From positions 40,001,231 to 40,065,230 of the forward strand of contig OX155952.1 of the NCBI GenBank assembly GCA_944548615.1: a DNA stretch of 64,000 nucleotides, written 5' to 3'. Numbering within the stretch: position 1 is the stretch's first letter; each line of letters begins with the position of its first letter. The position numbers and the translations under genes are program-made. The DNA is from Micropterix aruncella (Eukaryota > Arthropoda > Insecta > Lepidoptera > Micropterigidae). Of the stretch, positions 1 to 10,990 are shown piece after piece. The notes below the pieces were generated by a model. That model saw only the letters and a program-made list of their open reading frames with translations, was not told where the DNA came from and ran no database searches.

Positions 1-385
1 TCAACTGTTTCCTTTGTCAGTATACAGCAACCGCCGCGTATGTGTGTTTGTCGACAGAAATAGCTCGTAAGTCTAAAATCTTTTATATGTAATGTATCGA
101 TATTGTAATCATGCAACCAGTGTTCTGTTAAACAGATTATGTCTATTCCGTACTTTTCAGAAATGATTTCCATTTGAAGACTCTTTTTATCAATGCCCTC
201 CACATTAAGGTGAAATATACTAAAGGTACTTTTATTTGGCGTTCTTTTACTTCTATTGGATGTGCCACTATGGATGTTATCTGTGCTGATTGTATTCGAT
301 GTTCTATGTATAAGCTTACTCACGTTATTATTTACATGTAGATCGGGAGGGTCAGTTTTCTCGAAAAAACTGAATGTGTGTCACG
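1..385 (-). mobile_element. LINE endonuclease-domain fragment, cut by window edge
   Basis: The minus strand reads open from about 385 to base 1. It encodes the N-terminal part of an APE-type endonuclease of a Jockey-like non-LTR retrotransposon. The readable motifs are FHLNVEGIDKK and then ICLTEHWLHDYNID, which holds the conserved catalytic glutamate of the LTEHWL motif, followed by SYFCRQTHIRGG. Known family role: this domain nicks target DNA to prime reverse transcription. A stop lies just upstream near 388, so the start is unclear. The frame is still open at base 1, so the rest of ORF2 should lie before the window. Class is firm; the family is not resolved. Confidence 0.8.
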
Positions 386-799
386 GTAGGCGCTTTGTCG
401 TAGTATTTTTTTTTTTAGTATTTTTTAATATTGAGAATCATCTCTAGGTTTTTCAAAAACTGAAGACAAATCTCGCTCGTTTTTATTTTTTTGGAAAACA
501 GTAACAGAATAAAGATAATTTACAATTAATATGGAAATAATTTAACAATTTCGTTTTAACGAAATGATCGCTTAAGGACCAGGACATAATTGTATTAAAA
601 TTCTTTTTCGTGTTCTCACAACCAGGCTTCAAAATTATGCTTCATTTAGCTTTTGGCCGCCCTGGCCGCCACGGACGCCACGGCCTCTTAAGTACTTAAT
701 TTACAATTAAAAACGTTTTTAACCAAATATTTTTTAAGAAAAGGAGGAAGCGGTTACTTTTTCACTTACTTTTCCTGTTTTTTCCGAGGGGCTCGAACG
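386..799. other. AT-rich stretch, nothing recognised
   Basis: It contains poly-T runs near 409-418 and a short GC-rich patch near 652-690. I see no coding frame, RNA gene or repeat copy. Confidence 0.5.
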
Positions 800-1330
800 G
801 GAGACTAGAGTAGGTTGTTTGTCTCGTTGGTCGGCTAAACTAGTAGATCAGCTTCCGTCCGGTAGCCTCATCGAAGGGACGAATTCCCTCGCAAGGGCTC
901 AGTGAACTCTTGTATCCTGCGTGTGTAAGCAATAGTGTATATGCAGTGCGCTGAGGGGCCCTGGGTGGACATCACTCCCCGCACTGGTAAGGACCGTTGA
1001 ATCGGGCGAATAACCGGGGGCGTTTGAAATAGTATGTTGCCTAAGAAAGCGGGATTGATGTTGATGTGTTCTCACATATTCTTGGAAATGACCCTTTGGC
1101 CACCCGTTCCCGGTTATAAACGCAGGCGAAGGGCGCCACAATTTCACGGCGAACACACACTCACAAGAGGTAGAGGCTCACTTAAGTGACTTAGAACTGT
1201 GACCATTCTAGTGGAAGAAGTATAAAAATATGTCCAAAATTGGTAAACAGGGAGTGAGGAAGCTCCAATGGCTTGCCGGTACCTGTCATAGTACAGCCTC
1301 TGTCTTACTTTGGCGAAACTCGATCAGTAA
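800..1330 (-). repeat. GCR family copy A, old and diverged
   Basis: On the minus strand this is a diverged member of the GC-rich repeat family labelled GCR. Matching blocks to the 42.4-43.0 kb copy include the GGTAGCCTC block near 861, a TTGCCTAAG..GCGGG block near 1034-1049, GGAAATGACCCTTTGGCCAC near 1084 and ACAAGAGGTAGAGG near 1162. The termini are lost. It does not appear to code. Confidence 0.6.
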
Positions 1331-1754
1331 ATTTGTTTCGGTTCCTAAGTCATTAGAACTTACCTCTAGTTGAGAATATGCTACCAGTCGTTATAACATT
1401 ATAGGATTCTCACAGCAATAGGTAAACTTTGCTTTGCAAGTTTGCTTAAAATATGGTGTAAGAATGCATTCAATAATGCATTATCATATTTTTTATATTT
1501 GTTTATTCGTTTATTTATTTATTTGTTTATTAAACTGGTCAACATTACAGTAAAACCAATGCGTTTTAAAAGTAAAATTAATTAAGACTAGCTGAAACCC
1601 GTCGAAATCGACTTTATTGATAGTTTTTTTTATTGACAACGGTCACTTTATTGGCAGTAATGTTTCAAAAACAAAAGGAAACATACTTCTTATTTATGTA
1701 CAAATAATATTTATTTGGATTAATTCGATTACGTTGCGGTGTCTTCCTATAGAG
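1331..1754. other. AT-rich spacer with TTTA run
   Basis: It holds a (TTTA/GTTTA)n run near 1500-1532, the kind left by LINE tails on the minus strand. Nothing else is recognised. Confidence 0.4.
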
Positions 1755-2310
1755 AGATTCTTTATTGCACATTAAACAAAAACATACAAAAGGCGGACTT
1801 ATTGCCTAAAATACAATCTTTTACAGCCAACCTTCGTGGAAGTGTAAAAATATAGGTGCCAAAAGATAAATTCAAAATTAACAAAAAAAAAAGAAGAAAA
1901 ATTCATCAAGTAACAAAAATGACATTTTTAAAAAATAAAATTAGGATTTGGAATAATTCGCAAGGAGCGAAGGATAGGAGAGGATGGGATGAGACCTAGG
2001 ATAACTAGGAATTTAGGGACATGAAATGATTTTTCAGAGACACTTGAAAGGTAGAAACCGTTGGTGCGTTTCTGATGTCTGGCGGGAGCTGGTTCCATAG
2101 TCTAGCTGCATGAACTAAGAAGGAATAAGTAAAAAAAGAAGAATTATGAGTTGGAATCGCAATTTTACTATCCTGACTGGAACGGAGTGAAAGACCATGA
2201 CTTCCTAAGGGATTGATTTCTTGCTTATTTGATTTACGATCAGGAATGACACCAAGGGATTGGATAAAACGGACAGCAACAATAGAAGAGCGACGCGTAC
2301 GTGATACGTG
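1755..2310 (-). mobile_element. LINE ORF2 C-terminus with 3' UTR
   Basis: The minus strand encodes an uninterrupted stretch from about 2302 to a TAG at 2005-2007. It reads TRRSSIVAVRFIQSLG, then FLVHAARLWNQLPPDIR, then VSTFQVSLKNHFMSLNS. The block arLWNxLPxxIR..FxxxLkxHf is the typical end of Jockey/CR1-like LINE ORF2. The 3' UTR runs to about 1755 and contains the phrase GTGCAATAAAGAATC (rc of 1756-1770), which matches the AATAAA-bearing 3' end common in insect LINEs. The rest of the element is missing, so this is a 5'-truncated copy. The open frame suggests moderate age. Confidence 0.75.
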
Positions 2311-2459
2311 TGTCAGAAAGTGAAAAAAAAGTTTCGCGCCAATTCAGCTGACTTTAACATTTATACGCTATATGAAATCTTTAAAATTTATTTTTAACTA
2401 TATTGAGTTAAAAAAAACGGTTGTATCACCTCTAGACTTTCCTGGCAAGCAGACTATCC

Positions 2460-2800
2460 CTTTCACGCGCCAAACCACCTAAACCCCCAACCTCTTCAAA
2501 GCCCCCTCAAACCCCCCTCTCCCCACACCTAGACCCCCTCCGCCCACTCCCCTAACCTTCCTCCGACCCAACCCTCCCTCTCTCTCACTCTCTTCCCCTT
2601 CTCCCCCAAACCCCCTGCTCCTACCCCTCTTTCCAACTTTCCCAACCCTTCCTCTATCTTTCTCTCCCCCTTCTCCCCCAACCCCCCTACTCTCCCTATG
2701 TCACCTCCCCCCCCCAAATACCCCTCCTCCCTCCCACCCTTCACTCCTTCACCCTTCCTCCACCACCCCCCTCCTGCCCCCCCCCCCCCTGTGCGTCTCC
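2460..2800. repeat. C-rich polypyrimidine tract
   Basis: About 340 bases are almost pure C and T on the plus strand, with many C runs of 3-10, for example near 2705-2716 and 2777-2789. The minus strand is G-rich and purine-only over long stretches. The low complexity creates long spurious open frames on both strands. It could form G-quadruplex or triplex structures. Confidence 0.8.
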
Positions 2801-2864
2801 TGCACGGAAATCCAGCAAATATCACTTTCATTTTTTATTTTTCCTTTTATGATGGCCTTTTTAA

Positions 2865-3122
2865 TTTTTCTCTAAGTGATGACATATCTACAGACCGAGA
2901 GATTTTCTCAGACAGCTCAAACAAATTTTTACACCTAGCCGTTCTCTCAATTTGGCGGTTACGGGCAAAACACGTTTAAGTTTTTGTCTTTTGCTGACTT
3001 TTTTTTATTTTTCTCTTCTGATGACACATCTACAGACCGAGAGCTCTTTATAGACACCTTAACCAAATTTTTACACCTAGCCGTTCTGTCAATATGACGG
3101 TTACAGAAAAAAACACGTTTCA
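2865..3122. repeat. Tandem duplication, about 143-bp period
   Basis: Two units start at 2865 and 3008. Both carry ACATCTACAGACCGAGAG or a one-base variant, then TTTTTACACCTAGCCGTTCT, then a GACGG/GGCGG patch ending in ACACGTTT. Identity is high but clearly diverged. Origin unknown. Confidence 0.75.
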
Positions 3123-3335
3123 AATTAATATATACCTACGTAGATATCACCGTAATTATACAAATAGAATGTCACATATAATACTAGCTATTATATAGGA
3201 ATAGATAATTAATAGCCTGCAATTTAAACGAATGAGGGTTGGCGGTAAAAATATCAAAACCTGGTGCTAATGATTTAATAGTTTCCAATTAAACATAATA
3301 TTGATTTTTTTCGTGTCGTATTGTAAACAAATAAT

Positions 3336-3372
3336 AGACCTATTCCCTCGCTTTGTACGTGGGAATAGGTCT
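3336..3372. other. Perfect 12-bp inverted repeat
   Basis: AGACCTATTCCC at 3336-3347 pairs with GGGAATAGGTCT at 3361-3372 across a 13-nt loop. Between 3123 and 3760 this is the only structure I see. Confidence 0.7.
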
Positions 3373-3760
3373 GTAAATGAAAATGTGAAAAAAAGAAGTC
3401 GGATGTATTGGAATTGTTATACTGACCACTTTGCACTTGGATAACTTCGGTTTGCGTTGGAGTTCCAAAGAAAAATAAATTTAAATCAAAGCCATGTCAT
3501 TTATTTATCAAAATCCGTTCATATTCAATTATTCATTTCTGCCGATTGTTATTCTTTGGATATCTTAGTGTGTGCGTTCGTGGAAAGTAGAAAGTTGGCG
3601 TATTTTCGAATTTAGATTTTGTGCCGGTGTTATAGATTACAGCTTCTTTCTGTCTGGCCCAACAGTTAACGCAAATGTATACTGCCATTAAATGCAGGCA
3701 ATGATGTTTAGACCAAGCATTATGGGGGTTTTCTCACAAAAAAAATCCCGAAGTATTTTT

Positions 3761-4256
3761 CTCAACGGTTTTATATGTATTTTTGGACGTTGATTCCGAT
3801 TTTCAACTTTGCGACCTCACCAGATGTGAGCTAACTTCAGGAATCATGAAAAACCACAAAAAAAACATTTTATTTAGTTTTTCGCTTCATTTTTTGATAA
3901 TGACTAATCAACGCAAAATTAGAGGAGATATAATTACCTACAATTCATGCTTACAGACCTAATTCCTCAGATGTAATAAACCGCCGCTAAAGCGCTCTCA
4001 AAAATGGTAATTTTTCACTTAGAGAAAAACGCAGAAAATGCCACTTTGAAAGTGCCGTAAAGCTGAAAGGTAAAGTGACAAAAAATGACCATTTTTGAGC
4101 GCGCTTTAACGGCGGTCTGACACATCATAGGAATTAAGTTTGTAAATATGAATTGTAGGAAATTTTATCTAATCTAATGATGTTCGCTCACCTCTGTCGA
4201 GGTCACAAAGTTGAAAATCGCATTAAGCATCCAAAAATACATATAAAACCGTTGAG
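3761..4256. repeat. Foldback element with long inverted arms
   Basis: The left arm (from 3761) and right arm (ending at 4256) are imperfect reverse complements. Shared blocks include CTCAACGGTTTTATATGTAT at the outer ends, GATTTTCAACTTTG, ACAATTCATGCTTACA/ACAATTCATATTTACA, and GCGCTCTCAAAAATGG near the centre. The left arm has about 90 extra bases (roughly 3838-3930). No protein is encoded. It is best read as a MITE or foldback element whose transcript would form a long hairpin. Confidence 0.75.
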
Positions 4257-5020
4257 ATTTTTTTTTCTCCTGGAAACGACAAGCTTAGATCTCGTATGCT
4301 TGGACTAGTTGACAAGAAAGGCAACGTCATAATAATATAATGAAAAATTCACGAATAGCTGCTCATCATAGTGTACAAAAAGCATCTTAAATCATGAACC
4401 GCTTTCGCTAATTGCTAATTGCTATTTAAATATCACCCTGGTAAAATGCTGGCAAGAGCATAGCATTGTGATTACTTAATAAGTAAGGGAGCGGCGCGAC
4501 TTCATTTAAAATTAATGTCCGGCGACCCGGCGCTGTCAATCATGGCAAACAGAGCTCGTTATGAAATTACAGTTGTAATTGTTTTTAATGTCGTATTTGC
4601 GGTTACCTTGTGACTTTTATTACTCTGTACTTATGGCTAAAGGGGAAGAAACACGTTCGAGGGCGGCTGCTATCAATTATTATAATCAAGTTTATAGGTA
4701 TAAAGAATTGGAGTTTTGTGGCATGAATGGTGGCATTTTTTTGCAGTTGATCTACGGCTAAATGATCACATGTGATGTTTGATGATCACATGGTGAAACT
4801 TGCCAACGACGAAGCGTGCTCATAGAAGTTCACCCGCCACCTATTTGACGACGGTCGAAAAAGACCCGAGAGAAGCCCAACTCGCCGTGACACAGCACTA
4901 GCTAGTGCTCAGTGGAGGAGAAAGACAAGGAAGGCCGACCTCAAGTAAATGGGTCAAGGTCCAGAAAGAAGAAGAAGATCTACAGCGAAATATAAAAAAG
5001 AAGCAATAGTTAGAGGATTA
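4257..5020. other. No recognised gene
   Basis: AT-rich sequence followed by a mixed-composition patch at 4800-4975. A 60-codon open frame at 4579-4761 has no family resemblance I know. Confidence 0.4.
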
Positions 5021-5359
5021 TTGCTTCCTCGATAGAAACCTTTGGAGATGTTGTAGAAGAGAGTATTTGTTATCTATACAGCCACATTTACCTATATGCA
5101 AAAATCAATAGTTTCGGAGTTATTTATTTTTATGTGTGTTTTTTTCTTAAAACATACTCAATGTTTTTATTTTCTTTTACATTTATCATAGACGTTGTAA
5201 TAGCCCTTAAGTACCATTACATGCGATCAACAAATGCATCGATTTCCAGTGAAATACGCTGACACAATTCAGCTATTATTTTTACTCGTGAAGCGATGAA
5301 TCAGCAGGATGAAACAATACTTTTACTCGGAATATTTCGAATTGCATCATTTCCCGGCC

Positions 5360-5396
5360 TATATAAACCGGCGAAAAAGCAACTTTAGTATCATTC
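5360..5396 (+). promoter_or_regulatory. TATA box plus initiator
   Basis: TATATAAA at 5360-5367 is followed by TCATTC at 5391-5396, which fits the arthropod initiator TCAKTY. The spacing puts +1 (A5393) 33 bases after the first T, within the normal range for a core promoter. Confidence 0.5.
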
Positions 5397-5494
5397 CGAG
5401 TGATCACCTTTTCCCCAAGGTTGCGATAGCTTACCCGGCACTCTCTTTCACGAGTTAGGTCAACGGGTCCGGCTCCTTGGTTTCCTTTCTTTAC

Positions 5495-5521
5495 CTTTCC
5501 CAGTCCTCGTGACTGGGAAAG
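5495..5521. other. 11-bp perfect hairpin
   Basis: CTTTCCCAGTC (5495-5505) pairs with GACTGGGAAAG (5511-5521) around a 5-nt loop, inside the transcribed part of the LTR-like segment. Confidence 0.65.
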
Positions 5522-5995
5522 AATCCTTTATCCACTATTCCCACATAACCTCCGTCGCGCAACCCTCGCGTCTCGATAAACCTATTCGAGCACTCGTTAC
5601 TCACAGGCGAATACGTTCCTCCAAACATTAAATTCACTTCAAATCGGTCGAGGGTTCCTCACACTATTCAGGAAGCGTTATAACTGGCAATATCAAACTT
5701 TCAATCAATAAATACCTTCTACTTCATTCAAAACCACCTTTCAATACGGAGATAACTCGTTAGTTAATACCACCACCTCACACCGAACAATTTGGAGTCT
5801 AGTGAGGGGTGGTCCCCCACAACGTCGTGAAATAGCGCGAAGTACTTTATTGGAAGAGATAATAATAGAATTTGCGACAAAAAACAAATTTCAAGGAATC
5901 GAGTTGGCCGATTGGCAAAATTAGACAATTAGAATAAATTAGATAGCAAATAATCTCTTCAACAACATCCCCAAAAGGTATATATCGAGGAAGCA

Positions 5996-6619
5996 CTAAC
6001 CTTGTATGTAAGCGTATATAAATTCTTTTATATTTTATAAAAAATAGAATGCCAACGTTTGGCGTATAATTCGAAAAATGGTAGCTAACCATTGTTTTTT
6101 TATAGTTTTAATAGGTGAGTATATTTTAAATTCTGTGACTTTGTTGACGTCTCAAAAATTGCTATTAGGCATATTATAGTGGGATGAAAGTGCGCTGTGT
6201 CTAAAAGATCGCAGTGTGGTGTTCTAAGATAGTATCCGAGGTCTCATAGCCGATAGCTATCAGAGAAGTATTACCATTCGCTTGGTCAAATAGTGTCGAA
6301 AATATGAGGTAAGAATCTTATCCCACCATTGTGCTTTAATATATGGAAGCTAAAGTTCTTGATTGTAGGCATATATTTTTTTAAAACTTCTTTCTTAAAG
6401 CTTTATTTGAACAATAATTAAAATTTCACATTACTTATAAAACACGTTTAGGAAAATAATCTATTAACACCCATGATGAAATCATAATTTCTTATTTCAT
6501 ATTAATTACTTTTGGTTATTTTTCATGTTTTTTCTCTCATTTATTCTCATTCTCTTAAGTTTTCTTTCTCATAGTTTTTTTTTAAAAATTTATGTCTATT
6601 TTTTTGTCCCTATTTAACA
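5996..6619. other. AT-rich spacer, nothing recognised
   Basis: Long T and A runs, with no coding frame or repeat copy that I can match. Confidence 0.4.
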
Positions 6620-6890
6620 GAATGTTAATGCCGATTTTATAATGGAATTGCGATTTATTTTTTTGAGGACGACATTTTAGGAAAATTTATTTTTATGAGC
6701 ATTTCACTACAACGTTTAAATAATTTATTGTACTATTAAAACTCTGCCCACCACCCTATATCGGATTAATTGTAGTTGGTGAAAGAATCAAATAGCATGC
6801 GGTTAAGATTTTGCCATTCGGTTCCTGTTAGTTTTGTAGCCAAAATCAATGTTTTATAAAAATAAATTATTAAATAAATAAATGAAATCA
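6620..6890 (+). repeat. Repeat N copy 1 (LINE-3'-end-like)
   Basis: It shares ordered blocks with 59405-59660: AATGCCGATTTTATAA, then TTTTATGAGCA, then GGTTAAGATTTTGCCATTCG followed by TTCCT, then CAATGTTTTATA. It ends in AAATAAATAAAT. Part is also found at 35270-35431. The T-rich body and A-rich tail look like the 3' end of a LINE. No coding part is attached. Confidence 0.65.
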
Positions 6891-7455
6891 AAATATTTTA
6901 TCAGAATGGTTGAAAAAAAATGCGAAATAAAAAAGTGCTCATTCTTGCCTCACATTACAGCTAAATGTAGGAAAAACGAATTTTGTATTTAAAAAAAAAT
7001 GTTTTTATGATGCACCCCTGTGCATATGCATAATGTAAGAAAGCCCCATAATGGCGTATACGTGTAGAAATTACAAGTGTCAAGTGTGACGCGTTTATTG
7101 TATGTAATGGTCGTAATTCCAAGAGGCAAACTCATGGGATAATGTATCACGTCTTGGCCATTTCGCCGACAATGTAAACAATTCCCTTTGGGAAAATGGC
7201 ATAATAAGCGAAACATTTAACAGGATGGTGCCCAGCATAAATCACAGATGAGGCTGCGATCGTGATCGTTCGATTATACCGTGCAATTTAAATACGGATG
7301 GCGGCGCTATTTGTAGCCGACGCACAGAGGGGTGTTTGACTCAAAAAGCTGACAATAAGCCGAATTTCTCGATTGCATTAAGAGTACCGTAATGAAGTAT
7401 ATTCCAGGAAAGAGGAAGAGCTGGGCCGACTGCCCATGCCAAATGACATCAGTCT
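6891..7455. other. No recognised gene
   Basis: Mixed composition with no family match. The minus frame at 6989-7216 (75 codons) resembles nothing I know. Confidence 0.4.
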
Positions 7456-8115
7456 ATCAGTAGACCGGTGTTGCTTTTTAGTAAGTTGACCGTGACTGAT
7501 GACACTACTAAGAACGCTGCTGCGAGAATTGTCTCCGGCTGCCTCAAACCCACTCTCGTCAAAAAGCTTTTTCCGCTTATCGGCATCGCACTCCATGCAA
7601 TACGTACTGATATCCTGGCTAATTCTGAACGCCTAAAGGCGATAGACTACCCAATAAACCCACTGCACCAACGATAGCCATACCATAATCGCCTCATATC
7701 GCGAAAGTCATTCTTGAGCCGCGCACAACCGCTCCAAGGCAGTCAATATTCGAACAGCATCTCTCACTGTTGAGGATGCCTAAAAGCGAATACGTAAAGG
7801 AAGATATAGCACTAGAGGGGTCCCATATCACCTATACCACGTGGCGTAATCTCGACAGACTGAGGGTGGGTGTGACAAAATGCCGAGCCCATCTCGTCCG
7901 CTGGGGCTACACAGAGAACCTAATATGCGACTGTGGAACGCTGTAGGAAGGAGACCACCTCCTACCCTGCCGACAGTTGTCAACCCCCATCACACATATA
8001 AAAGAGGCGAACAACAAAGCCATTCAGACCGCAAACTTTTGGAGAGACGTGTCTTAACCTGACCCGGACACGTTAACGAACAAATTGTGACTGAGCGCGA
8101 ACGTTGGCTTTCTAC
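7456..8115 (+). pseudogene. Decayed LINE ORF2 C-terminal region
   Basis: In the plus frame from about 7500 the sequence reads AARIVSGCLKPT, then LFPLIGIALHAIRTDILANS and ERLKAIDYPINPLHQR. This is the region after reverse transcriptase in many insect LINE polyproteins (xxRIVTGCLxPTP...LAGIAPPxIRR). After a stop at 7675, a further conserved piece reads LDRLRVGVTKCRAHLVRWGY followed by NLICDCG around 7854-7938, equivalent to the LNRxRxG...CxCG terminal block. Stops and frame breaks separate the two parts, so it is dead. The family is unresolved; Jockey-like or a relative fits best. Confidence 0.7.
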
Positions 8116-9030
8116 AAACTCTAGGAAATCCTCCTGATTATTTTCTGAATATAATATAGATCAAGTGTATTAATAAAAATGTTTGTTATGGCTTCTCATC
8201 TCAAATTATGGAGGTAATTTTGCACATAACATCATACATCTATTGGTTAATATTTTTTTACAATCTGAAAACAACCTCATTTTTTCTGATAATCTGCAAA
8301 TACTAGAATTCTATTAACAATTCTGCACTTTTCCGAGCAGGAAAACCTCGCTGTTCTTTCCCTTAAATATTATATATTTTTTAACAAAACAGACCACTTA
8401 ATTTTAAAACTTATTCGAAAAAAGAAGTCCACACACTGATTTTTTATAAATGTATAGTAAAATTAAATAATATTACATAATATGACGGATGAAGAAAAAA
8501 ACGGAACGTTAGTGAGGAGTGATATGAATGATCATAGGTACATAATTTAGTTTTTTTTGTATTTTCCGATTATCTTCTAATTAACTAAATGCAATAAAAC
8601 ATATACCAAAATGGCATTCCCTAAAATATGGCATTCCAAATTCAAAATCATATTACATGTCATTCTTAGGTTGTAAGATAGTGAAAATATGATAAAATAA
8701 GTATGACTAACGTTTTATTTTAAACATCCCTCTGTGCGACGTCACTGGCGACTCATTTATTTGGTACCTACGAGACGCTGCGTCGTGTTTTGCATATGTA
8801 GTGCTGCCGCGACAAGTGATTTTGATTCCTTCTCGACGCATTCAAAGGATATAATTTATATCAGGGTTTTTATACCATAAACAAAAAAAAGTTGTTACCC
8901 GGAATCATATTCTTTCCCCAATTAGTTTCAATGAGGCGACACACAGTGTGTCGCTCGATAATTTCTTTGCACTCGATTTTCAAACTCTTTTGTTTTCTTC
9001 TCTTCGATTTAACTGTTTTTTTTACAACCC
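8116..9030. other. AT-rich spacer, nothing recognised
   Basis: AT-rich apart from a GC-balanced patch at 8725-8850. No coding, RNA or repeat assignment. Confidence 0.4.
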
Positions 9031-9335
9031 TTTATTTATCTTGCAATGTTTGTTAGTTTGTTTAGGTCAAATCTTGCAAGCTGAATTAAAACCACTTCCT
9101 ATTATCCTATGAAGTTGAAATTTTACGTGTTGGTTCAGTTCCGATGACAATGCATTTTTATTTTTATGGCGAGCATAATCTGATTCTACACCCAGGATCG
9201 GCTCCAGACGAGCCTACTCTTCCAAGGTCAACAGCACAGACACAAAATTCTGTAAAGTATTCAATTATGATAGCCCGTTCTAAGTTCCATTATGACATGG
9301 CTGCTGCACCCAGGGTTGGCTCGGGACAGAGCATT
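9031..9335 (+). repeat. Repeat P copy 1
   Basis: It shares a lead-in with the copy at 10495 (TTTATTTATCTTGCAATG...GTCAAATCTTGCAAGCTG...CACTTCCT) and then the body CCGATGACAATGCATTTTTA. It also shares part of the tandem unit containing CAATTATGATA, CCGTTCTAAG, CATGACATGGCTGCTGCACC and GGTTGGCT. No protein is recognisable. Confidence 0.75.
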
Positions 9336-9680
9336 TTACTAAAAGCTTGTTTTGAAAAAATATGTTTTTTTTACTATTAACTTATTTACCGGCTATAATG
9401 CTAATTATCTAACTTATTTATGCGATTTTTGGGATCGATTTTCAAATTCTCCATTCTCTATCCACCATTTCGTCATTTTATCAATTTTTTACACATCAGC
9501 TCTTTTATTTTGCGATTTTCAGGTTTAATTTTCGAAATCTTTATTTTCTACCCATCATTTAAAATTTTTAAATATTAAAATTATAAACCACTAAATATGT
9601 AAATGAATAACTAACAACAACGTTATATTGGAAAGTAAAAATAATAGATCGAAAGAAACACATAATTTTTAAAGCCACAG

Positions 9681-9711
9681 ATATTTGAGCCACAGGTCGT
9701 GGCTCAAATAT
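9681..9711. other. 13-bp perfect hairpin
   Basis: ATATTTGAGCCAC (9681-9693) pairs with GTGGCTCAAATAT (9699-9711) around AGGTC. Confidence 0.7.
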
Positions 9712-9749
9712 TTATTTTCATGTTAGGTTTTAGTGGAAGTGATTGTGAT

Positions 9750-9830
9750 GATTGAATTCAATTCAATTCAATTCAATTCTTTATTAAGATGTTCCATCTT
9801 GTCGCAGTGGGGCTGAGTCAATGAAAATAA
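9750..9830 (-). mobile_element. LINE 3' tail with GAATT repeats
   Basis: On the minus strand an AATAAA-containing 3' end runs into several GAATT-type pentamers (plus strand ATTCA repeats at 9752-9780). This is a simple-repeat tail typical of a LINE insertion. No coding part remains next to it. Confidence 0.5.
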
Positions 9831-9920
9831 TTGTAATTATAATGAATGATATATATATTTTTAAATATTGTGAGTGTGTTGAACTAAATAATACTGTCCA
9901 CATTGTCCTTTTTATAAATA

Positions 9921-10490
9921 CACTAGACGACCCGGTGAACTTCGTACCACCTAAAATTGGTTTGATTGTAACTCTTCATAAGCGTTTATTGTTCCTAATC
10001 AACCTTACAAATCCAATTCATTGAAATCTATAATATGGCTTATCATGTACGGTTTTGACTTTTTTGACTTTTCCGATTTTTCGACTTTTCCGACTTTTTC
10101 GACTTTTTCGACGTTTTCGACATTTTATTGACTTTTTCGACTTTTTGACTTTTTTGACTTTTGACTATTTCGACTTTTTCGACGTTTCGATTTTTTGAAA
10201 TTTTACAGAATTGCACGGAATGAATAACAGTTATGGATGGCGCAGCTGTGAAACAATACGATCGCCGCGATAGCCATCTAGAAAGTGGCCAATGTTCCCA
10301 AAATGATCAATTTCGAATTTTTCGATTTTCAGTTGTTTCTTTGAGTTTTTCCTAAATATTTTATTTTGTAAACCACCCCAGAATCAAGCCAAACGAAATA
10401 AAAGAAAAATAATTCAAATCGGTCGAGTCATTTCCGAGATCCTGCGAGACTAACGCACGGCGATTCATTTTTATATACAAGATTTTACAA
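9921..10490 (+). repeat. Old dispersed repeat starting CACTAGACGACCCGG
   Basis: The start (CACTAGACGACCCGGTGAAC) and end (TTTATATACAAGAT), with AATCGGTCGAGTCATTTCCG inside, match from memory a very common insect interspersed repeat. That repeat has an ACTAG.TGACCCGG start and a TTATATATAAGAT end. It is non-coding. The middle is replaced by a simple repeat. Confidence 0.5.
10060..10196 (+). repeat. CGACTTTTT-type minisatellite
   Basis: About 14 imperfect units of 8-10 bases built on GACTTTTTC or GACTTTTTT, with variants such as GACGTTTTC. The unit sits inside the dispersed repeat at 9921-10490. Confidence 0.85.
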
Positions 10491-10494
10491 GCTT

Positions 10495-10990
10495 TTATTT
10501 ACCTTGCAATGCTTGTCAGTTTGTTGAGGTCAAATCTTGCAAGCTAAATTAGAACCACTTCCTTATCATATGAAGTTCAAAGTTTGGTTCAAAGTTCAAA
10601 GTTTGGTTCCAATGTTGGTTCTGTTCCGATGACAATGCATTTTTATGGTAAGCATGACCTGATTCTACACACGGGATTGGCTCCCGACGAGGCGACTCCT
10701 CAACGGCCAATAGCAAGACACGACATTTTGTATACGCATTCAATTATGATAACCCGTTCTAAGATTCACCATGACGTCTGCTGTACCCAGAGTTGGCTCC
10801 CAACGAGGGTACTCCTCAACGGCCAACAGCACAGACACGATTTTTTTACACGCAATCAATTATGACAGCACGTTCTAGGTTTCACCATGACATGGCTGCT
10901 GCACCCTGGGTTGGCTCCAGACGAAGGGCTCCTTAACAGTCATCAGCACAGACACGAAATTTTGTATACGCATTCAATTATGATTCATTA
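10495..10990 (+). repeat. Repeat P copy 2 with about 3 tandem units
   Basis: It has the same lead-in and body as 9031-9335. It then carries about three tandem units of roughly 120 bases, each with CAATTATGA, CGTTCTA, CACCATGAC, GGTTGGCTCC, CAACGGCCAA or similar, and ACAGACACGA. Copy 1 has fewer units, so unit number varies between copies. Confidence 0.75.

Larger units (their letters stand above)
5196..5789 (+). mobile_element. LTR-like segment, possible solo LTR
   Basis: The segment begins TGTAATAG and could end ...GAACA, so it has the TG..CA ends of an LTR. Inside, in the expected order, are a TATA box (5360), an initiator (5391-5396), a GC-rich transcribed region and an AATAAA at 5707-5712. 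It is followed by a possible primer-binding region near 5790. No gag or pol coding is present, and I cannot find a second LTR. The boundaries are guesses, and a cellular promoter or a different repeat remains possible. Confidence 0.35.
5021..5995. repeat. Inverted-repeat-flanked segment
   Basis: The arm at 5021-5077 is an imperfect reverse complement of 5941-5995. Shared blocks are TTGCTTCCTCGAT, a GGAGATGTTG/GGGATGTTG block and AAGAGA.TATTTG.TATCTA. The arms enclose an LTR-like segment. On the minus strand the right arm reads RYIPFGDVVEEIICYL in an 81-codon frame. I recognise no family for that peptide. Confidence 0.55.

Noticed and set aside
2529..2979. Gly/Arg- and Pro-rich ORFs on both strands
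   Set aside because: They follow from the homopyrimidine tract and have no start context or family match.
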